From assembly GCA_025356445.1 (NCBI GenBank), contig JANXSZ010000060.1:1-43454 (forward strand): a stretch of 43,454 nucleotides of DNA. Direction: 5' to 3'. Each line of letters opens with the position of its first letter. Within the stretch, counting starts at the first letter, position 1. The notes beneath the pieces were generated by a model. It saw nothing but the letters and a program-made list of their open reading frames with translations. It made no database searches and had not been told where the DNA came from. Origin of the DNA: Betaproteobacteria bacterium (GTDB lineage: Bacteria; Pseudomonadota; Gammaproteobacteria; Burkholderiales; Burkholderiaceae_C). Below, piece by piece: positions 8,779 through 18,019 of this stretch. The position numbers and the translations under genes are program-made.

Positions 8779-10335
8779 TCAATGCCTAAACAAGGCCCGC
8801 AACTTTAACCCTGCCGCCCACAGCGCGGCAAAATACAACAGTGCTGCGGCAACCGCCGTCAGCGCAAACCAACCCACACGCATCAAACCCTGGTCGTGCA
8901 TCGCCAGCCAAGGTACCGCTTGTGAGGCCCACATCAGCAGAATCGCCATCAATGCACTGCCTGCGAGCACTTGCAGGCTGAACATCCACCAGCCAGGCTG
9001 AGGTTTGTAGCTGCCCCGCCGAATCAACCCGATCAGCAACGCCAGCGCATTCAACATGGCGGCAACACCGATGGACAGCGATAACCCAGCCTGCGCAAAC
9101 ATCGGTACAAACACCAGGTTCAGCAGCTGCGTCGTGATGAGCACCCCAAAGGCAATCCACATCGGCGTCTTCACATCCTGGTTAGCATAGAAACCCGAGG
9201 CCAGCACCTTGATGGCGACCAAGCCAAGCACGCCCACACCCCAGCCCATCAGGGCCAGTGCGGTTTGATCGACATCGTGTTCCGTGAACGCACCATGGTG
9301 GAACATGGTGGCCACCACCGGCGTGGCAAATGTCACCAACGCCACAGCGCAGGGCACGGCCAACAACACAACGAGACGCAGGCCCCAGTCCAGCATATCG
9401 GAGTATTTGACAGTATCGTCACTGGCCTTGGCGGCCGCCAACTGGGGCATCAACACCACCCCCAGCGTGACACCGAGCAGCGCAACAGGCAGCTCCATGA
9501 AGCGGTCGGCATAGCCCAGCCAACTCACACTGCCCGTTTCCAGGCGCGACGCGATTTGGGTATTGATGAGCAAAGAAATCTGTGCCACGCTCCCCCCAAG
9601 AATGGCAGGCAGCATGCGTTTCGCTATGGTTTTCGTAGCTTCATCTGCCCATGCAGCTTGCACAGCAGACCAATTAAGCCCAATTTTTGGGAGCAAACCC
9701 ATTCTTTTAACAGCCAGCACCTGAGTCAGCAACTGCAAAGCTCCACCGACCATCACCCCGACACAAATCGCGTAAATCGGCTCAATGCCTTTGGACGCAA
9801 ACCACGGCGCCCCCCATAGCGCGGCAGTGATCCAGCACAGGTTCAGCAGCACGGGGGTGGCGGCGGGCACGGCAAAGCGCTTCCAGGTGTTCAGCACGCC
9901 TGCAGCCAAAGCCACCAGCGACATGAACATGATGTAAGGGAACATGAAGCGCGTCATCAGCACAGCCGCATCCACACCAGTCCTCAAGCCACTGGCCATG
10001 GCCCAGACCAAAAACGGAGCAGCAACGACACCCAGCACACTGACCGCTGCCAGCATCCAAAACAGCACGGTGGCAACACGGGCAATCAGCAATTGGGTCA
10101 CGGCTTCACCGTGCTCAGCCTTGGTGGCCGCCAGCAAGGGCACAAAAGCCTGCGTGAACGCGCCCTCAGCGAACCAACGGCGAAACAAATTGGGGATGCG
10201 CCACGCCACATTGAAAGCGTCCGTCATGGCGCTGGCCCCGAATGCAGAAGCGATCAGCAGCTCACGCACCAAGCCTGTGATGCGCGAGGCAAGGGTTAAT
10301 AGGGATACGGTTGAAGCGGTTTTAAAGAGACTCAC
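8779..10335 (-). CDS. murJ: Lipid II flippase MurJ (MviN)
   Basis: MurJ moves lipid II across the inner membrane for peptidoglycan synthesis. The 518-residue product has about 14 hydrophobic segments and the family N-terminus SLFKTASTVSLLTLASRITGLVRELLIASAFG, followed by TDAFNVAWRIPNLFRRWFAEGAFTQAFVPLLA, which includes the conserved Arg residues of the central cavity. The start is a GTG at 10335. The open frame continues upstream to 10419, but that would overlap the divergent rpsT start and add 28 residues unlike the family. The gene is divergent from rpsT and followed by the SirB1-like gene. Confidence 0.94.
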   Translation of the reverse strand: MSLFKTASTVSLLTLASRITGLVRELLIASAFGASAMTDAFNVAWRIPNLFRRWFAEGAFTQAFVPLLAATKAEHGEAVTQLLIARVATVLFWMLAAVSVLGVVAAPFLVWAMASGLRTGVDAAVLMTRFMFPYIMFMSLVALAAGVLNTWKRFAVPAATPVLLNLCWITAALWGAPWFASKGIEPIYAICVGVMVGGALQLLTQVLAVKRMGLLPKIGLNWSAVQAAWADEATKTIAKRMLPAILGGSVAQISLLINTQIASRLETGSVSWLGYADRFMELPVALLGVTLGVVLMPQLAAAKASDDTVKYSDMLDWGLRLVVLLAVPCAVALVTFATPVVATMFHHGAFTEHDVDQTALALMGWGVGVLGLVAIKVLASGFYANQDVKTPMWIAFGVLITTQLLNLVFVPMFAQAGLSLSIGVAAMLNALALLIGLIRRGSYKPQPGWWMFSLQVLAGSALMAILLMWASQAVPWLAMHDQGLMRVGWFALTAVAAALLYFAALWAAGLKLRALFRH

Positions 10336-10358
10336 GGCGTCAAGTGTAACTTGACAGC

Positions 10359-10364
10359 TATAAT
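10359..10364 (+). promoter_or_regulatory. Candidate -10 element of the rpsT promoter
   Basis: A perfect TATAAT occurs 48 bases before the rpsT start, in the short divergent gap with murJ. No good -35 lies 16-18 bases upstream, so the promoter is proposed only from the -10 match and its position. Confidence 0.35.
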
Positions 10365-10412
10365 GGAAGGCTTTGCTGGCATCATCCTCAAACCAATCAA
10401 GGAACACAATCC

Positions 10413-10721
10413 ATGGCATCTACCAAACCCAAAAAGAAAAACCCACGTCTCGCATCCGGCCGCAAGCGCGTTCGCCAAGACGTGAAAATCAACGCTGCGA
10501 ACACCTCGCTGCGTTCCAAATACCGCACCGCCGTGAAGAACGTTGAAAAAGCCGTTATCGCTGGCGACAAAACCAAGGCGACCGAGTTGTTTGCCAAGAT
10601 GCAAGCCGTGGTTGACACCGTGGCCGACAAGGGCATCTTCCACAAGAACAAGGCAGCGCGCGACAAGAGCCGTTTGTCTACCAAGGTGAAAGCCTTGGTA
10701 TTGGCGACAGCCGCCGCTTAA
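10413..10721 (+). CDS. rpsT: 30S ribosomal protein S20
   Basis: S20 binds 16S rRNA early in 30S assembly. The 102-residue, very basic protein begins [47 protein letters not shown] and contains the family [15 protein letters not shown] segment. It is longer than the 87-residue E. coli protein because of extra N- and C-terminal residues. The ATG at 10413 has AAGGA about nine bases upstream. It is divergent from murJ, a neighbour pair common in Burkholderiales, and is followed by the strong terminator at 10793-10831. Confidence 0.97.
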   Translation: MASTKPKKKNPRLASGRKRVRQDVKINAANTSLRSKYRTAVKNVEKAVIAGDKTKATELFAKMQAVVDTVADKGIFHKNKAARDKSRLSTKVKALVLATAAA

Positions 10722-10792
10722 ACACCAACAACCACAGCACGGGTCGTCGCAAGGCGACCTGCCGTTTGTACCGGGTGCGCTGACAGCAAAGT

Positions 10793-10831
10793 AAAAAACC
10801 GCCAAGGGGTTAAAGCCTTGGCGGTTTTTTT
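10793..10831. terminator. Strong bidirectional intrinsic terminator
   Basis: CCGCCAAGG (10799-10807) pairs perfectly with CCTTGGCGG (10816-10824) around an 8-base loop. Six A residues lie before the stem and seven T residues after it, so it works as a rho-independent terminator on both strands. It separates rpsT from the convergent DUF3579 gene. Confidence 0.93.
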
Positions 10832-10850
10832 ACGTTGGATGGTGAACAGA

Positions 10851-11168
10851 TCAGGGTGGTGCAGGCACCAAGCAGGCCTCGACCACCTGCAAATCATTGT
10901 CTTTTGCAAAATTAACACAAAAATCCCAGGCCATGGGTTCTGCATCACGCAAATCACGGTGTACGACCACGCAGCGCACGCCATTGAGCGTGGTGGGCAC
11001 ACACCATGGCGAATAGCTCAAATGGCTGCCTGGCTGTGCACCACCAGGACGAAAAGAGCTCATCACGCCAGCCAGCCGCTCAGCCCAGTCACTGGGGCGA
11101 AAAGTCTTACCGTCGCGGGTAATACCTTGGATAAAAATTTCTTTGGCCGAATTAGAGATCATAGGCAT
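10851..11168 (-). CDS. DUF3579 family protein
   Basis: A 105-residue protein matching the conserved betaproteobacterial DUF3579 family, recognised from IFIQGITRDGKTFRPSDWAERLAGVMSSF and the CVVVHRDLRDAEPMAWDFCVNFAKDNDLQV region. It has no signal peptide or membrane segment and no known function. The family commonly lies between rpsT and argD, as here, though that gives no functional clue. Two starts are possible (ATG at 11168 or 11162) and neither has a clear ribosome binding site. Confidence 0.8.
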   Translation of the reverse strand: MPMISNSAKEIFIQGITRDGKTFRPSDWAERLAGVMSSFRPGGAQPGSHLSYSPWCVPTTLNGVRCVVVHRDLRDAEPMAWDFCVNFAKDNDLQVVEACLVPAPP

Positions 11169-11353
11169 TTACGTTGCAGTGCAATAGCATTCTATCGGGG
11201 CGAAGCCCCGTGACTTTGAGGATGATGCAAAGCCTGTGCCCACTACAAACATTAAAAATGCGTTGCGGCAAGACAACTAAGCACATGACAACAGGTAAAA
11301 AGTGCGGGACGAGCGCCATAAATTCAGCTTGTCCAGTGAGAATCGAAACCCGT

Positions 11354-11372
11354 AACGTAAACACAACGTAAA
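11354..11372 (+). promoter_or_regulatory. Tandem 8-bp direct repeat before the porin
   Basis: AACGTAAA occurs at 11354-11361 and again at 11365-11372, an 11-bp period, ending about 20 bases before the porin ATG. Such spacing suits OmpR/PhoB-type tandem binding, but it lies very close to the start codon. The repeat is seen; the regulatory role is inferred. Confidence 0.3.
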
Positions 11373-11392
11373 GTTAATTGACAAAGCTTTCT

Positions 11393-12469
11393 ATGAAAAT
11401 TACCCCTGTTCTCGCTGTCGCCGCTCTCTCATCCATCGCTGGCTTGGTCCAAGCACAATCCACCGTACAAGTGTTTGGTTTGCTTGATCTGGGTTACCTG
11501 AACACCCGGGCCAGTGGCTCAGGTTCGGTATCTTCTGTTAATCCCGATGGCAATACCTCCAGCCGTCTGGGCTTTCGCGGCACCGAAGATCTGGGTGGCG
11601 GTATGAATGCCAGCTTCTGGCTGGAAGGTGCAATCAACCCCGACACAGGCACTGGTGGCAGCACCAGCACCAACAACAAAGACTCCCTCAACCCAGGCAG
11701 CTTGACTTTCGGCCGTCGCTCCACCGTCAGCTTGTCCAACAGCATGGGCGAATTGCGTTTGGGCCGTGACTATGTTCCTAGCTTTTGGAATTTGTCCGTC
11801 GCCATGCATCCGTTTGGTACCAACGGCGTTGGCAGTGCAGGACAGCTCTTTTACCCCGTGAGCACTGGCGGTACGACAGTTCGTACCAACGTCCGCGCAT
11901 CGAATTCAGTCGGCTATATCTTGCCTTCCACGCTCGGTGGTGTGTACGGTCAAGCCATGTACGCCATGGGTGAACAAGCCAGTAACGCTGCCGCAGGCAC
12001 TTCGAAAGACGGTAACCACATCGGTGGTCGCATTGGTTACGCTGCTGGCCCGCTGAACGTGGCCTTTGCCACCGGCAAAACCAATTACGCGACAGGTGAC
12101 TTCACCCAAACCAACCTGGGCGCCAACTACCAGTTTGGCCGCGCCAAACTGATGTATTTATACGGTCAAAACAAGGTAGGCGTCACCAAAACCACCATCA
12201 ACATGATCGGTACACAGTACAGCATGGGCTTGGGTGAGATTCGCTTTGCCTACACCACGCTCAAGGCCGATGGTGTGGCCAACGATGCAAATCAGTGGGC
12301 TGTTGGTTACGTGTACAGCCTGTCAAAGCGCACAGCGCTCTACAGCAACTACTCCCAAGTCAAGAACAAAGGCACTGGCAAGCAATTTACCGTGGGTGCA
12401 GGCAATGCGGTGACCGATGCCGGCGGCAGCAGCTCAGGCATCGAATTCGGCGTGCGACACAGCTTCTGA
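11393..12469 (+). CDS. Gram-negative general porin (trimeric, Burkholderiales type)
   Basis: A 358-residue outer-membrane porin. Residues 1-20 form a cleavable signal peptide (MKITPVLAVAALSSIAGLVQA, cut before QSTVQVFG). The mature protein starts with the family strand QSTVQVFGLLDLGYL and contains SRLGFRGTEDLGGGMNASFWLE, RRSTVSLSNSMGELRLGRDYVPSF and the C-terminal strand ending in FGVRHSF. The terminal Phe is the BAM recognition signal. I chose the ATG at 11393 rather than an in-frame TTG at 11378 because the ATG starts a normal signal peptide. It stands alone, with its own terminator at 12501-12530. Confidence 0.94.
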   Translation: MKITPVLAVAALSSIAGLVQAQSTVQVFGLLDLGYLNTRASGSGSVSSVNPDGNTSSRLGFRGTEDLGGGMNASFWLEGAINPDTGTGGSTSTNNKDSLNPGSLTFGRRSTVSLSNSMGELRLGRDYVPSFWNLSVAMHPFGTNGVGSAGQLFYPVSTGGTTVRTNVRASNSVGYILPSTLGGVYGQAMYAMGEQASNAAAGTSKDGNHIGGRIGYAAGPLNVAFATGKTNYATGDFTQTNLGANYQFGRAKLMYLYGQNKVGVTKTTINMIGTQYSMGLGEIRFAYTTLKADGVANDANQWAVGYVYSLSKRTALYSNYSQVKNKGTGKQFTVGAGNAVTDAGGSSSGIEFGVRHSF

Positions 12470-12500
12470 TACAGCTGTTGAGCTTCACCGAATACCGCTG

Positions 12501-12530
12501 AAAGGCCACCTTCGGGTGGCCTTTTCTTTT
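12501..12530 (+). terminator. Intrinsic terminator of the porin gene
   Basis: AAAGGCCACC and GGTGGCCTTT pair around a TTCG tetraloop (12511-12514), followed by a T-rich tract. This is a textbook rho-independent terminator, 32 bases after the porin stop codon. Confidence 0.94.
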
Positions 12531-12698
12531 TAGGGGTTGTACCGCAATGGAAACGAACCTAACAGGCATTGCAGTCATGCGACATGCTCATCAGCACAGC
12601 CTGTTGTGCCACCTAGAATTGAAACTTACAGGCATTTTGCCCAACCCCATGAACTCTGCCATGGGATCGAATTGTTTTTAGCCTTTTGGAGTTAACCC

Positions 12699-13901
12699 AT
12701 GACAGCACACATCGAAGCCGGATCGCCTCATACCATGAACACCTATGGCCGCCTACCGATTGCGCTGTCGCATGGCAAAGGTTGCCGCGTGTGGGACATG
12801 AACGGCAATGGCTATCTGGACGCACTGGGTGGTATCGCCGTCAATACCTTGGGCCACAACCATCCCAAGTTAGTGCCCGCCTTGCAAGACCAGCTGACCA
12901 AGATCATCCACAGTTCCAACTATTACCACGTTCCTAACCAAGAGCGGCTTGCAGCCAAGTTGGTCAAAATGTCAGGACTGACCAATGTGTTCTTTTGCAG
13001 CACTGGCCTGGAAGCTAACGAAGCGGCACTGAAACTGGCGCGCAAGTTCGGCCATGACAAGGGTATTGAGCGTCCTGAAATCGTGGTGTATGAAAAAGCC
13101 TTTCATGGTCGCAGCATTGCCACCCTGAGCGCGACAGGCAATGAAAAAGTACAAAAGGGCTTTGGCCCTTTGGTCGAAGGCTTTATCCGCGTGCCATTGA
13201 ACGACATCGAAGCCTTGAAGCAAGCCACAGCAGGCAATCCCAATGTGGTGGCTGTGTTCTTTGAGACTATCCAAGGTGAAGGCGGCGTCAACCCCATGCG
13301 CGTGGAATACCTGAAAGCCATCCGCGCCTTGTGCGATGAGCGCGATTGGCTGTTGATGATTGACGAAGTGCAATGCGGCATGGGCCGTACTGGCAAATGG
13401 TTCGCCCACCAGTGGGCAGGTATCTTGCCCGATGTGATGCCGCTGGCCAAAGGGCTGGGTTCAGGTATACCGATTGGTGCGGTTGTGGCAGGCCCCAAAG
13501 CAGCCCACATCTTCCAGCCTGGGAACCACGGCACCACTTTTGGCGGCAACCCGTTGGCCATGCGAGCGGGGGTTGAAACCATACGAATCATGGAAGATGA
13601 CGGCCTGCTGGACAATGCAGCCCGAGTAGGTGCACACCTCAAAGACGGCCTGCAACGCGCATTGAGTGGGTTGGCTGGCGTGAAAGATATCCGGGGTCAG
13701 GGCCTGATGATCGGTGTAGAGCTCGTACAACCCTGCGGTGCACTTGTACAGCGCTGCGTGGACAAAGGCCTGCTCATCAGCGTGACTGCTGACAGCGTCA
13801 TCCGTTTGGTGCCTCCACTGATTTTGACCATGGCCGAAGCCGATGAAATCATCAGCATCCTGGTTCCCCAAATCAAGCAACTTTTGTCAGAACAGCCATG
13901 A
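12699..13901 (+). CDS. argD: Acetylornithine aminotransferase
   Basis: A PLP-dependent class III aminotransferase of 400 residues that converts N-acetylglutamate semialdehyde to N-acetylornithine in arginine synthesis (and may serve succinyl-diaminopimelate). Visible motifs are the N-terminal GKGCRVWDMNGNGYLDALGGIAVNTLGH, the phosphate-binding FFCSTGLEANEAALKLAR, FHGRSIATLSATG, LMIDEVQCGMGRTGKWFAHQ, the PLP-lysine region PLAKGLGSGIPIGA, and GTTFGGNPLA. The ATG at 12699 follows GGAG by about eight bases. Its stop overlaps the argF start as ATGA, indicating translational coupling, and the argD-argF pairing supports arginine biosynthesis over a catabolic ornithine aminotransferase. Confidence 0.94.
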   Translation: MTAHIEAGSPHTMNTYGRLPIALSHGKGCRVWDMNGNGYLDALGGIAVNTLGHNHPKLVPALQDQLTKIIHSSNYYHVPNQERLAAKLVKMSGLTNVFFCSTGLEANEAALKLARKFGHDKGIERPEIVVYEKAFHGRSIATLSATGNEKVQKGFGPLVEGFIRVPLNDIEALKQATAGNPNVVAVFFETIQGEGGVNPMRVEYLKAIRALCDERDWLLMIDEVQCGMGRTGKWFAHQWAGILPDVMPLAKGLGSGIPIGAVVAGPKAAHIFQPGNHGTTFGGNPLAMRAGVETIRIMEDDGLLDNAARVGAHLKDGLQRALSGLAGVKDIRGQGLMIGVELVQPCGALVQRCVDKGLLISVTADSVIRLVPPLILTMAEADEIISILVPQIKQLLSEQP

Positions 13902-14824
13902 AACTAGTCCTGAAACATTACCTGCAATTCAATGACTTTACTGCCGCAGAATACGCCTACGTGTTTGCTCGTGCAGCCTTGATTAAAAAGAAATTTAAAG
14001 CCTACGAAAAGCACCACTCGCTGGTGGACCGCACTATGGCCATGATTTTTGAAAAGGCCTCAACCCGCACGCGTGTGAGCTTTGAAGCAGGCATGTACCA
14101 ACTGGGCGGCAGCGTAGTCCATCTGACCACGGGTGACAGCCAGCTGGGCCGGGCAGAGCCAGTGGAAGACAGCGCCAAAGTCATCAGCCGCATGGTTGAT
14201 TTGGTGATGATCCGCACTTACGAACAAACCAAAATCGAAACCTTTGCCGCGCACTCACGCGTGCCCGTCATCAATGGCCTGACCAACGAATTTCACCCCT
14301 GCCAAATCCTGGCCGATATCTTCACCTTCATTGAACACCGGGGTTCCATCCAGGGCAAAACAGTGGCGTGGGTAGGGGATGGCAACAACATGGCCAATAC
14401 CTGGTTGCAAGCCAGTGAGATTCTGGGCTTCACTGTTCATCTGAGCACCCCCAGCGGCTATGGCGTAGATCAATCGGTTGCGGGCATTCGCTCAACAGAC
14501 AGCTACAAGGTGTTTGCCGACCCCATGGCTGCCTGCGCTGGAGCGGATCTCGTCACCACGGACGTATGGACCAGCATGGGCTTTGAGGCCGAAAACGAGG
14601 CACGCAAGAAAGCCTTTACCGACTGGTGCGTAGACACCGACATGATGCGGACTGCCAAGCCTGACGCCCTGTTCATGCACTGCCTCCCAGCACATCGGGG
14701 CGAAGAGGTGGAGGCGGAGGTGATTGACGGCCCGCAATCCGTGGTGTGGGAAGAAGCCGAAAATCGGTTGCATGTCCAAAAGGCGCTGATGGAATACCTG
14801 CTGCTGGGTGAATTGCCTGCGTGA
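13898..14824 (+). CDS. argF: Ornithine carbamoyltransferase
   Basis: OTCase makes citrulline from ornithine and carbamoyl phosphate. The 308-residue product contains the carbamoyl-phosphate motif STRTRVSFEAGM, HPCQILADIFT, the ornithine-binding DVWTSMGFEAE, and FMHCLPAHRGEEV with the catalytic Cys, all in standard positions. The start codon lies within the last four bases of argD (ATGA), so it is co-translated with argD. Nothing is unusual in length or motifs. Confidence 0.96.
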   Translation: MKLVLKHYLQFNDFTAAEYAYVFARAALIKKKFKAYEKHHSLVDRTMAMIFEKASTRTRVSFEAGMYQLGGSVVHLTTGDSQLGRAEPVEDSAKVISRMVDLVMIRTYEQTKIETFAAHSRVPVINGLTNEFHPCQILADIFTFIEHRGSIQGKTVAWVGDGNNMANTWLQASEILGFTVHLSTPSGYGVDQSVAGIRSTDSYKVFADPMAACAGADLVTTDVWTSMGFEAENEARKKAFTDWCVDTDMMRTAKPDALFMHCLPAHRGEEVEAEVIDGPQSVVWEEAENRLHVQKALMEYLLLGELPA

Positions 14825-14996
14825 AGCAGCACCAAAACGCCCTGTAACGCCGAAGCGGGACAGACATGAAGATAGCGTGAACTGTGCTTTACATCACGAT
14901 TTTCACGACTGAAAACAGGCAGGCGCAGCTAACGCAGCGACATACCCTCGTTACAGTAGCAACAACTTTTGGTTTCAACTTTTTGGAGCACTCCCA

Positions 14997-15245
14997 ATGA
15001 TGCATTTGATCTGGACTATTGTTATCGGCTTCCTGGCTGGTCTCATCGCCAAAGCAGTCACACCTGGCAATGGTCCAAGTGGCTTTTTTATGACGGCTGT
15101 GTTGGGTATCGCAGGCTCCGTGGTCGCCAGCTACCTGGGCGAAATGCTGGGGCTTTACCATCCGGGCCAAATGGCAGGCTTCATTGGATCCGTGGTGGGT
15201 GCTGCCGTTTTGCTGCTGGTCTATGGCATGGTTACCCGCAAATAA
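14997..15245 (+). CDS. GlsB/YeaQ/YmgE family small membrane protein
   Basis: An 82-residue protein with three hydrophobic segments and the glycine-rich pattern of the transglycosylase-associated (GlsB/YeaQ/YmgE) family: IWTIVIGFLAGLIAKAVTPG, GFFMTAVLGIAGSVVASYLG and GFIGSVVGAAVLLLVYGM. Members are often stress-induced in enterobacteria and other bacteria, but their function is unclear. A GGAG site precedes the start; the frame opens with two in-frame ATG codons (14997 and 15000). It is monocistronic, with its own terminator just downstream. Confidence 0.88.
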   Translation: MMHLIWTIVIGFLAGLIAKAVTPGNGPSGFFMTAVLGIAGSVVASYLGEMLGLYHPGQMAGFIGSVVGAAVLLLVYGMVTRK

Positions 15246-15269
15246 CCTAACCTGGCACCCAGCCCTGTC

Positions 15270-15297
15270 AAAAGCCCACCCGTGCAGTGGGCTTTTT
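15270..15297 (+). terminator. Intrinsic terminator after the GlsB-like gene
   Basis: GCCCAC (15274-15279) pairs with GTGGGC (15287-15292) around a 7-base loop, extended by flanking A and T runs (four A before, five T after). It begins 25 bases after the stop codon. Confidence 0.88.
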
Positions 15298-15323
15298 CAT
15301 TGGTGCAGTAGATACTCACTGCC

Positions 15324-15971
15324 ATGCACACCTTTTTCCAAAACCTTTCAACGACAGTTGCCAGAACGGTACGTCGCCCACGGCTGCTCACCTCGGCAGC
15401 CGTCTCTATTGCCGTGTTCTTCACGCTAGCCTCTTTCATGCCCAGTGCCAAAGCCATGCTGATCGCCTTTAATGCTGGCTCCAGTCTGTTCATAGGCCTG
15501 ATCCTCCGATTGATGTCGCAGGCCACCACGGCAACACGGCGTCACCGCGCCAGCAGACAAGAAGAAGGGAAGTGGCGGGTGCTTCTCGCCAGCCTGTGCG
15601 TGGTGGGGGTAGTGATCGGTGCGCTGTCAGTCGAGCTGCATGCCGCCAAAGAAAAATCTTTCTGGGACATTGGCCTGGCCAGCAGCTCCATCTTGCTGTC
15701 TTGGCTGTTTGTAGCCTTTATTTTTTCGCAGCACTACGCACACAACTGCTATACCCAAGAAGGTCAATTGAGCTTCCCAGGAACACCTGACCCGGATTAC
15801 TGGGATTTTCTCTACTTCGCGGCAACACTGAGCATGTGCTGCCAAACTTCAGACGTAACCGTCAACGCCAGCTCCATGCGCCGGTTGGTGATGCTTCACA
15901 GCGTCGTATCGTTCTTTTTTAACATCATTATTATTGGCATAACAGTCAATGTGGTGGCGGGCGTTTTATGA
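15324..15971 (+). CDS. DUF1345 family integral membrane protein
   Basis: A 215-residue inner-membrane protein with about five hydrophobic segments. The family-typical stretch DPDYWDFLYFAATLSMCCQTSDVTV, followed by a conserved hydrophobic C-terminus, identifies DUF1345, a family of unknown function. The N-terminal region is basic (Arg-rich), consistent with a cytoplasmic N-terminus. It stands alone; the 178 bases after it carry nothing recognisable before the diguanylate cyclase gene. Confidence 0.85.
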   Translation: MHTFFQNLSTTVARTVRRPRLLTSAAVSIAVFFTLASFMPSAKAMLIAFNAGSSLFIGLILRLMSQATTATRRHRASRQEEGKWRVLLASLCVVGVVIGALSVELHAAKEKSFWDIGLASSSILLSWLFVAFIFSQHYAHNCYTQEGQLSFPGTPDPDYWDFLYFAATLSMCCQTSDVTVNASSMRRLVMLHSVVSFFFNIIIIGITVNVVAGVL

Positions 15972-16149
15972 CTCACTTTGTGGCCCCAAACAAGCAAACA
16001 ACAAACCCATGAAAGCGGCATAATAAAGCGACTGAGAGGTACATCTCATAGGGACAGATTCACCCGTTATTGCTTGCCGAAGCCAGTTATTCAGACCATC
16101 CTGAGCGGTCATGGTGCCATTGTCTTCAATACATCGCTAGCGCAGCAAT

Positions 16150-17883
16150 ATGACTCACTCCTTCGCTAGATTGCCCGACTCCGATGCACCTGCATCAACA
16201 ATAACGCAGCCCGACCCACTGCGTTTTGAGCCGCTTCGCGTGGCGACACCGCGCAAAAACAGCCTGATTGTGATTGTCTGGATGTTTGTCGCTATTGTGG
16301 TCGCCATGCTCGCCTTCAGCTATTACAGCCTGGGACTGTTGTCTGCAGCCAGAGCGTTTGTGGGCGCGGAGGGCCTATGGTCCAAAGCGCAAAAGGAAGC
16401 TGTGTACATGCTCTCGCGCTACACCCTGTACCGCAATCCCGTTGATTTCAATGCCTTTCAAGCTTCATTGGCAGTGAATTTGGGAGATGAACGTACCCGG
16501 CACGAGCTAGAAAAGCAACAGCCCAACATGGCTGTGGCCATCGCAGGTTTTGCCCAAGGACGGAACCACCCCGATGACATTGACGGGATGATTCAGCTGT
16601 TTCGCAATTTTCGTCATCTGGCAGAGATTGACAAAGCCATTAGCATCTGGGCCCAAGCCGATGACCACATCCATGCGCTCATGGATGTCGGCAATCGAGT
16701 CAACATGGCCATTCGGGCTGGTACCTTGAGCACTGCGCAAACCCAGCAGTTTTTACAAGAACTTGATTACATCAACAAGCAGGTCACCCCACTGGAGGAC
16801 GATTTCTCCTACACCTTGGGACAGGCTTCGCGTCGGGCAAAAGCCTTGCTCATGTTCACGATGTTTATTGCGGTTGGGGTGCTTTTGACCTTCGCATTTA
16901 TGCTGTCACGGCACATACTTCGCCAAGCCGAGGCCGCCCAAAGTGCACTGCGAGAAAGCGAAAACCAGTTGCGCGGGCTGCTTCAGTTCGCACCGCTGCC
17001 GCTTATCATTGTTCGACTCTCTGACCAAACGATCCTCTATGCCAATGATCCAGCCCTGCATCAATTGCGCATAACCCAGTCTGCACTGGGCCATATCCCG
17101 TCGCGTAATTTCTATGTGCGTGGTGAGGAGCACGACGACATCATGGCTGTGGTGCAAGAACACAACAGCATACGTGACCGCGAAGTACAGCTGAAAGACG
17201 CACAAGACAAAAGCTTTTGGGCCTTGATCTCGACCCGGCTCATCTCCTACGGCGGGGAAAAATGTTTACTGACGGCACTCAACAATATAGAGGAACGACA
17301 GCGCGCCCATAACGCCTTGCACCATCGCGCCTTCCACGACGAGTTGACCGGCCTACCCAACCGTGCCATGTTCCTGGAAGCACTCAGGCGCACCATCAGC
17401 AACACACAGCGCAAAAACAGCATGTTCTCGATCCTGTTCATTGATCTTGACCATTTCAAGCAGATCAATGACTCTCTGGGCCACGATATAGGCGACCAGC
17501 TGTTGCAGTCCGTCGCATCCCGGCTACGGGCCAGCATGCGCGAGGGTGATATCGTGGCACGCCTAGGTGGCGACGAGTTTGTTGTGCTGATCGAAGATTT
17601 GGATGGACGAGAGGACGTGGTGCAAGTGGCGCAAAAAATTCGGGAAGCGCTAAAGCCAAGCTGTATGCTGTCTGGCCAGCCGGTTAATATGACACTCAGT
17701 ATCGGTATCAGCACCTACCCACAAGACGGCACAGAACTTAACCAACTGCTCAAAAGCGCGGATGCCGCCATGTACCAGGCAAAAAAACAGGGACGTGACA
17801 ACTTCCAGTTTTACACACGTGCTTCTCAGTCAGCAGCGCCCACCAAGGATCTTTCTGCGGTGAATAAGCAGCCTCCCACTTGA
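16150..17883 (+). CDS. Membrane-bound PAS-GGDEF diguanylate cyclase
   Basis: A 577-residue c-di-GMP synthase. Two membrane helices (about residues 38-66 and 230-255) flank a periplasmic, mostly helical sensor region of about 165 residues. A PAS-like domain follows (about 270-390, starting LRGLLQFAPLPLIIVRLSDQ), then a GGDEF domain (about 393-555). The active-site GGDEF is at 473-477, and an RxxD inhibitory site (REGD, 464-467) lies at the canonical five-residue distance, so the enzyme should be active and product-inhibited. The signal sensed is unknown. It is followed on the same strand by a second c-di-GMP gene. Confidence 0.92.
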   Translation: MTHSFARLPDSDAPASTITQPDPLRFEPLRVATPRKNSLIVIVWMFVAIVVAMLAFSYYSLGLLSAARAFVGAEGLWSKAQKEAVYMLSRYTLYRNPVDFNAFQASLAVNLGDERTRHELEKQQPNMAVAIAGFAQGRNHPDDIDGMIQLFRNFRHLAEIDKAISIWAQADDHIHALMDVGNRVNMAIRAGTLSTAQTQQFLQELDYINKQVTPLEDDFSYTLGQASRRAKALLMFTMFIAVGVLLTFAFMLSRHILRQAEAAQSALRESENQLRGLLQFAPLPLIIVRLSDQTILYANDPALHQLRITQSALGHIPSRNFYVRGEEHDDIMAVVQEHNSIRDREVQLKDAQDKSFWALISTRLISYGGEKCLLTALNNIEERQRAHNALHHRAFHDELTGLPNRAMFLEALRRTISNTQRKNSMFSILFIDLDHFKQINDSLGHDIGDQLLQSVASRLRASMREGDIVARLGGDEFVVLIEDLDGREDVVQVAQKIREALKPSCMLSGQPVNMTLSIGISTYPQDGTELNQLLKSADAAMYQAKKQGRDNFQFYTRASQSAAPTKDLSAVNKQPPT

Positions 17884-18019
17884 TGCACAAAGCTTGCTAC
17901 CTACCCAGCGCTACCAACCCATCCCCACGCCAGAACAGTCAGCTCAACAGCGACTCCTGGCAGCCTTGATCACTTCAGTAAGTGCAAAGTCATTCCATCA
18001 TCTGAAGTTATCTGAACTC

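Noticed and set aside
10336-10419. Longer N-terminus for MurJ starting at 10419
   Set aside because: It would overlap the divergent rpsT start and add residues not found in MurJ; the GTG at 10335 matches the family N-terminus.
11196-11210. Hairpin CGGGGC-GAA-GCCCCG upstream of the porin, and its similarity to part of a CRISPR spacer (43331-43350)
   Set aside because: The shared stretch is only about ten bases of simple GC palindrome, too short to support self-targeting; the hairpin alone does not indicate a riboswitch or terminator.
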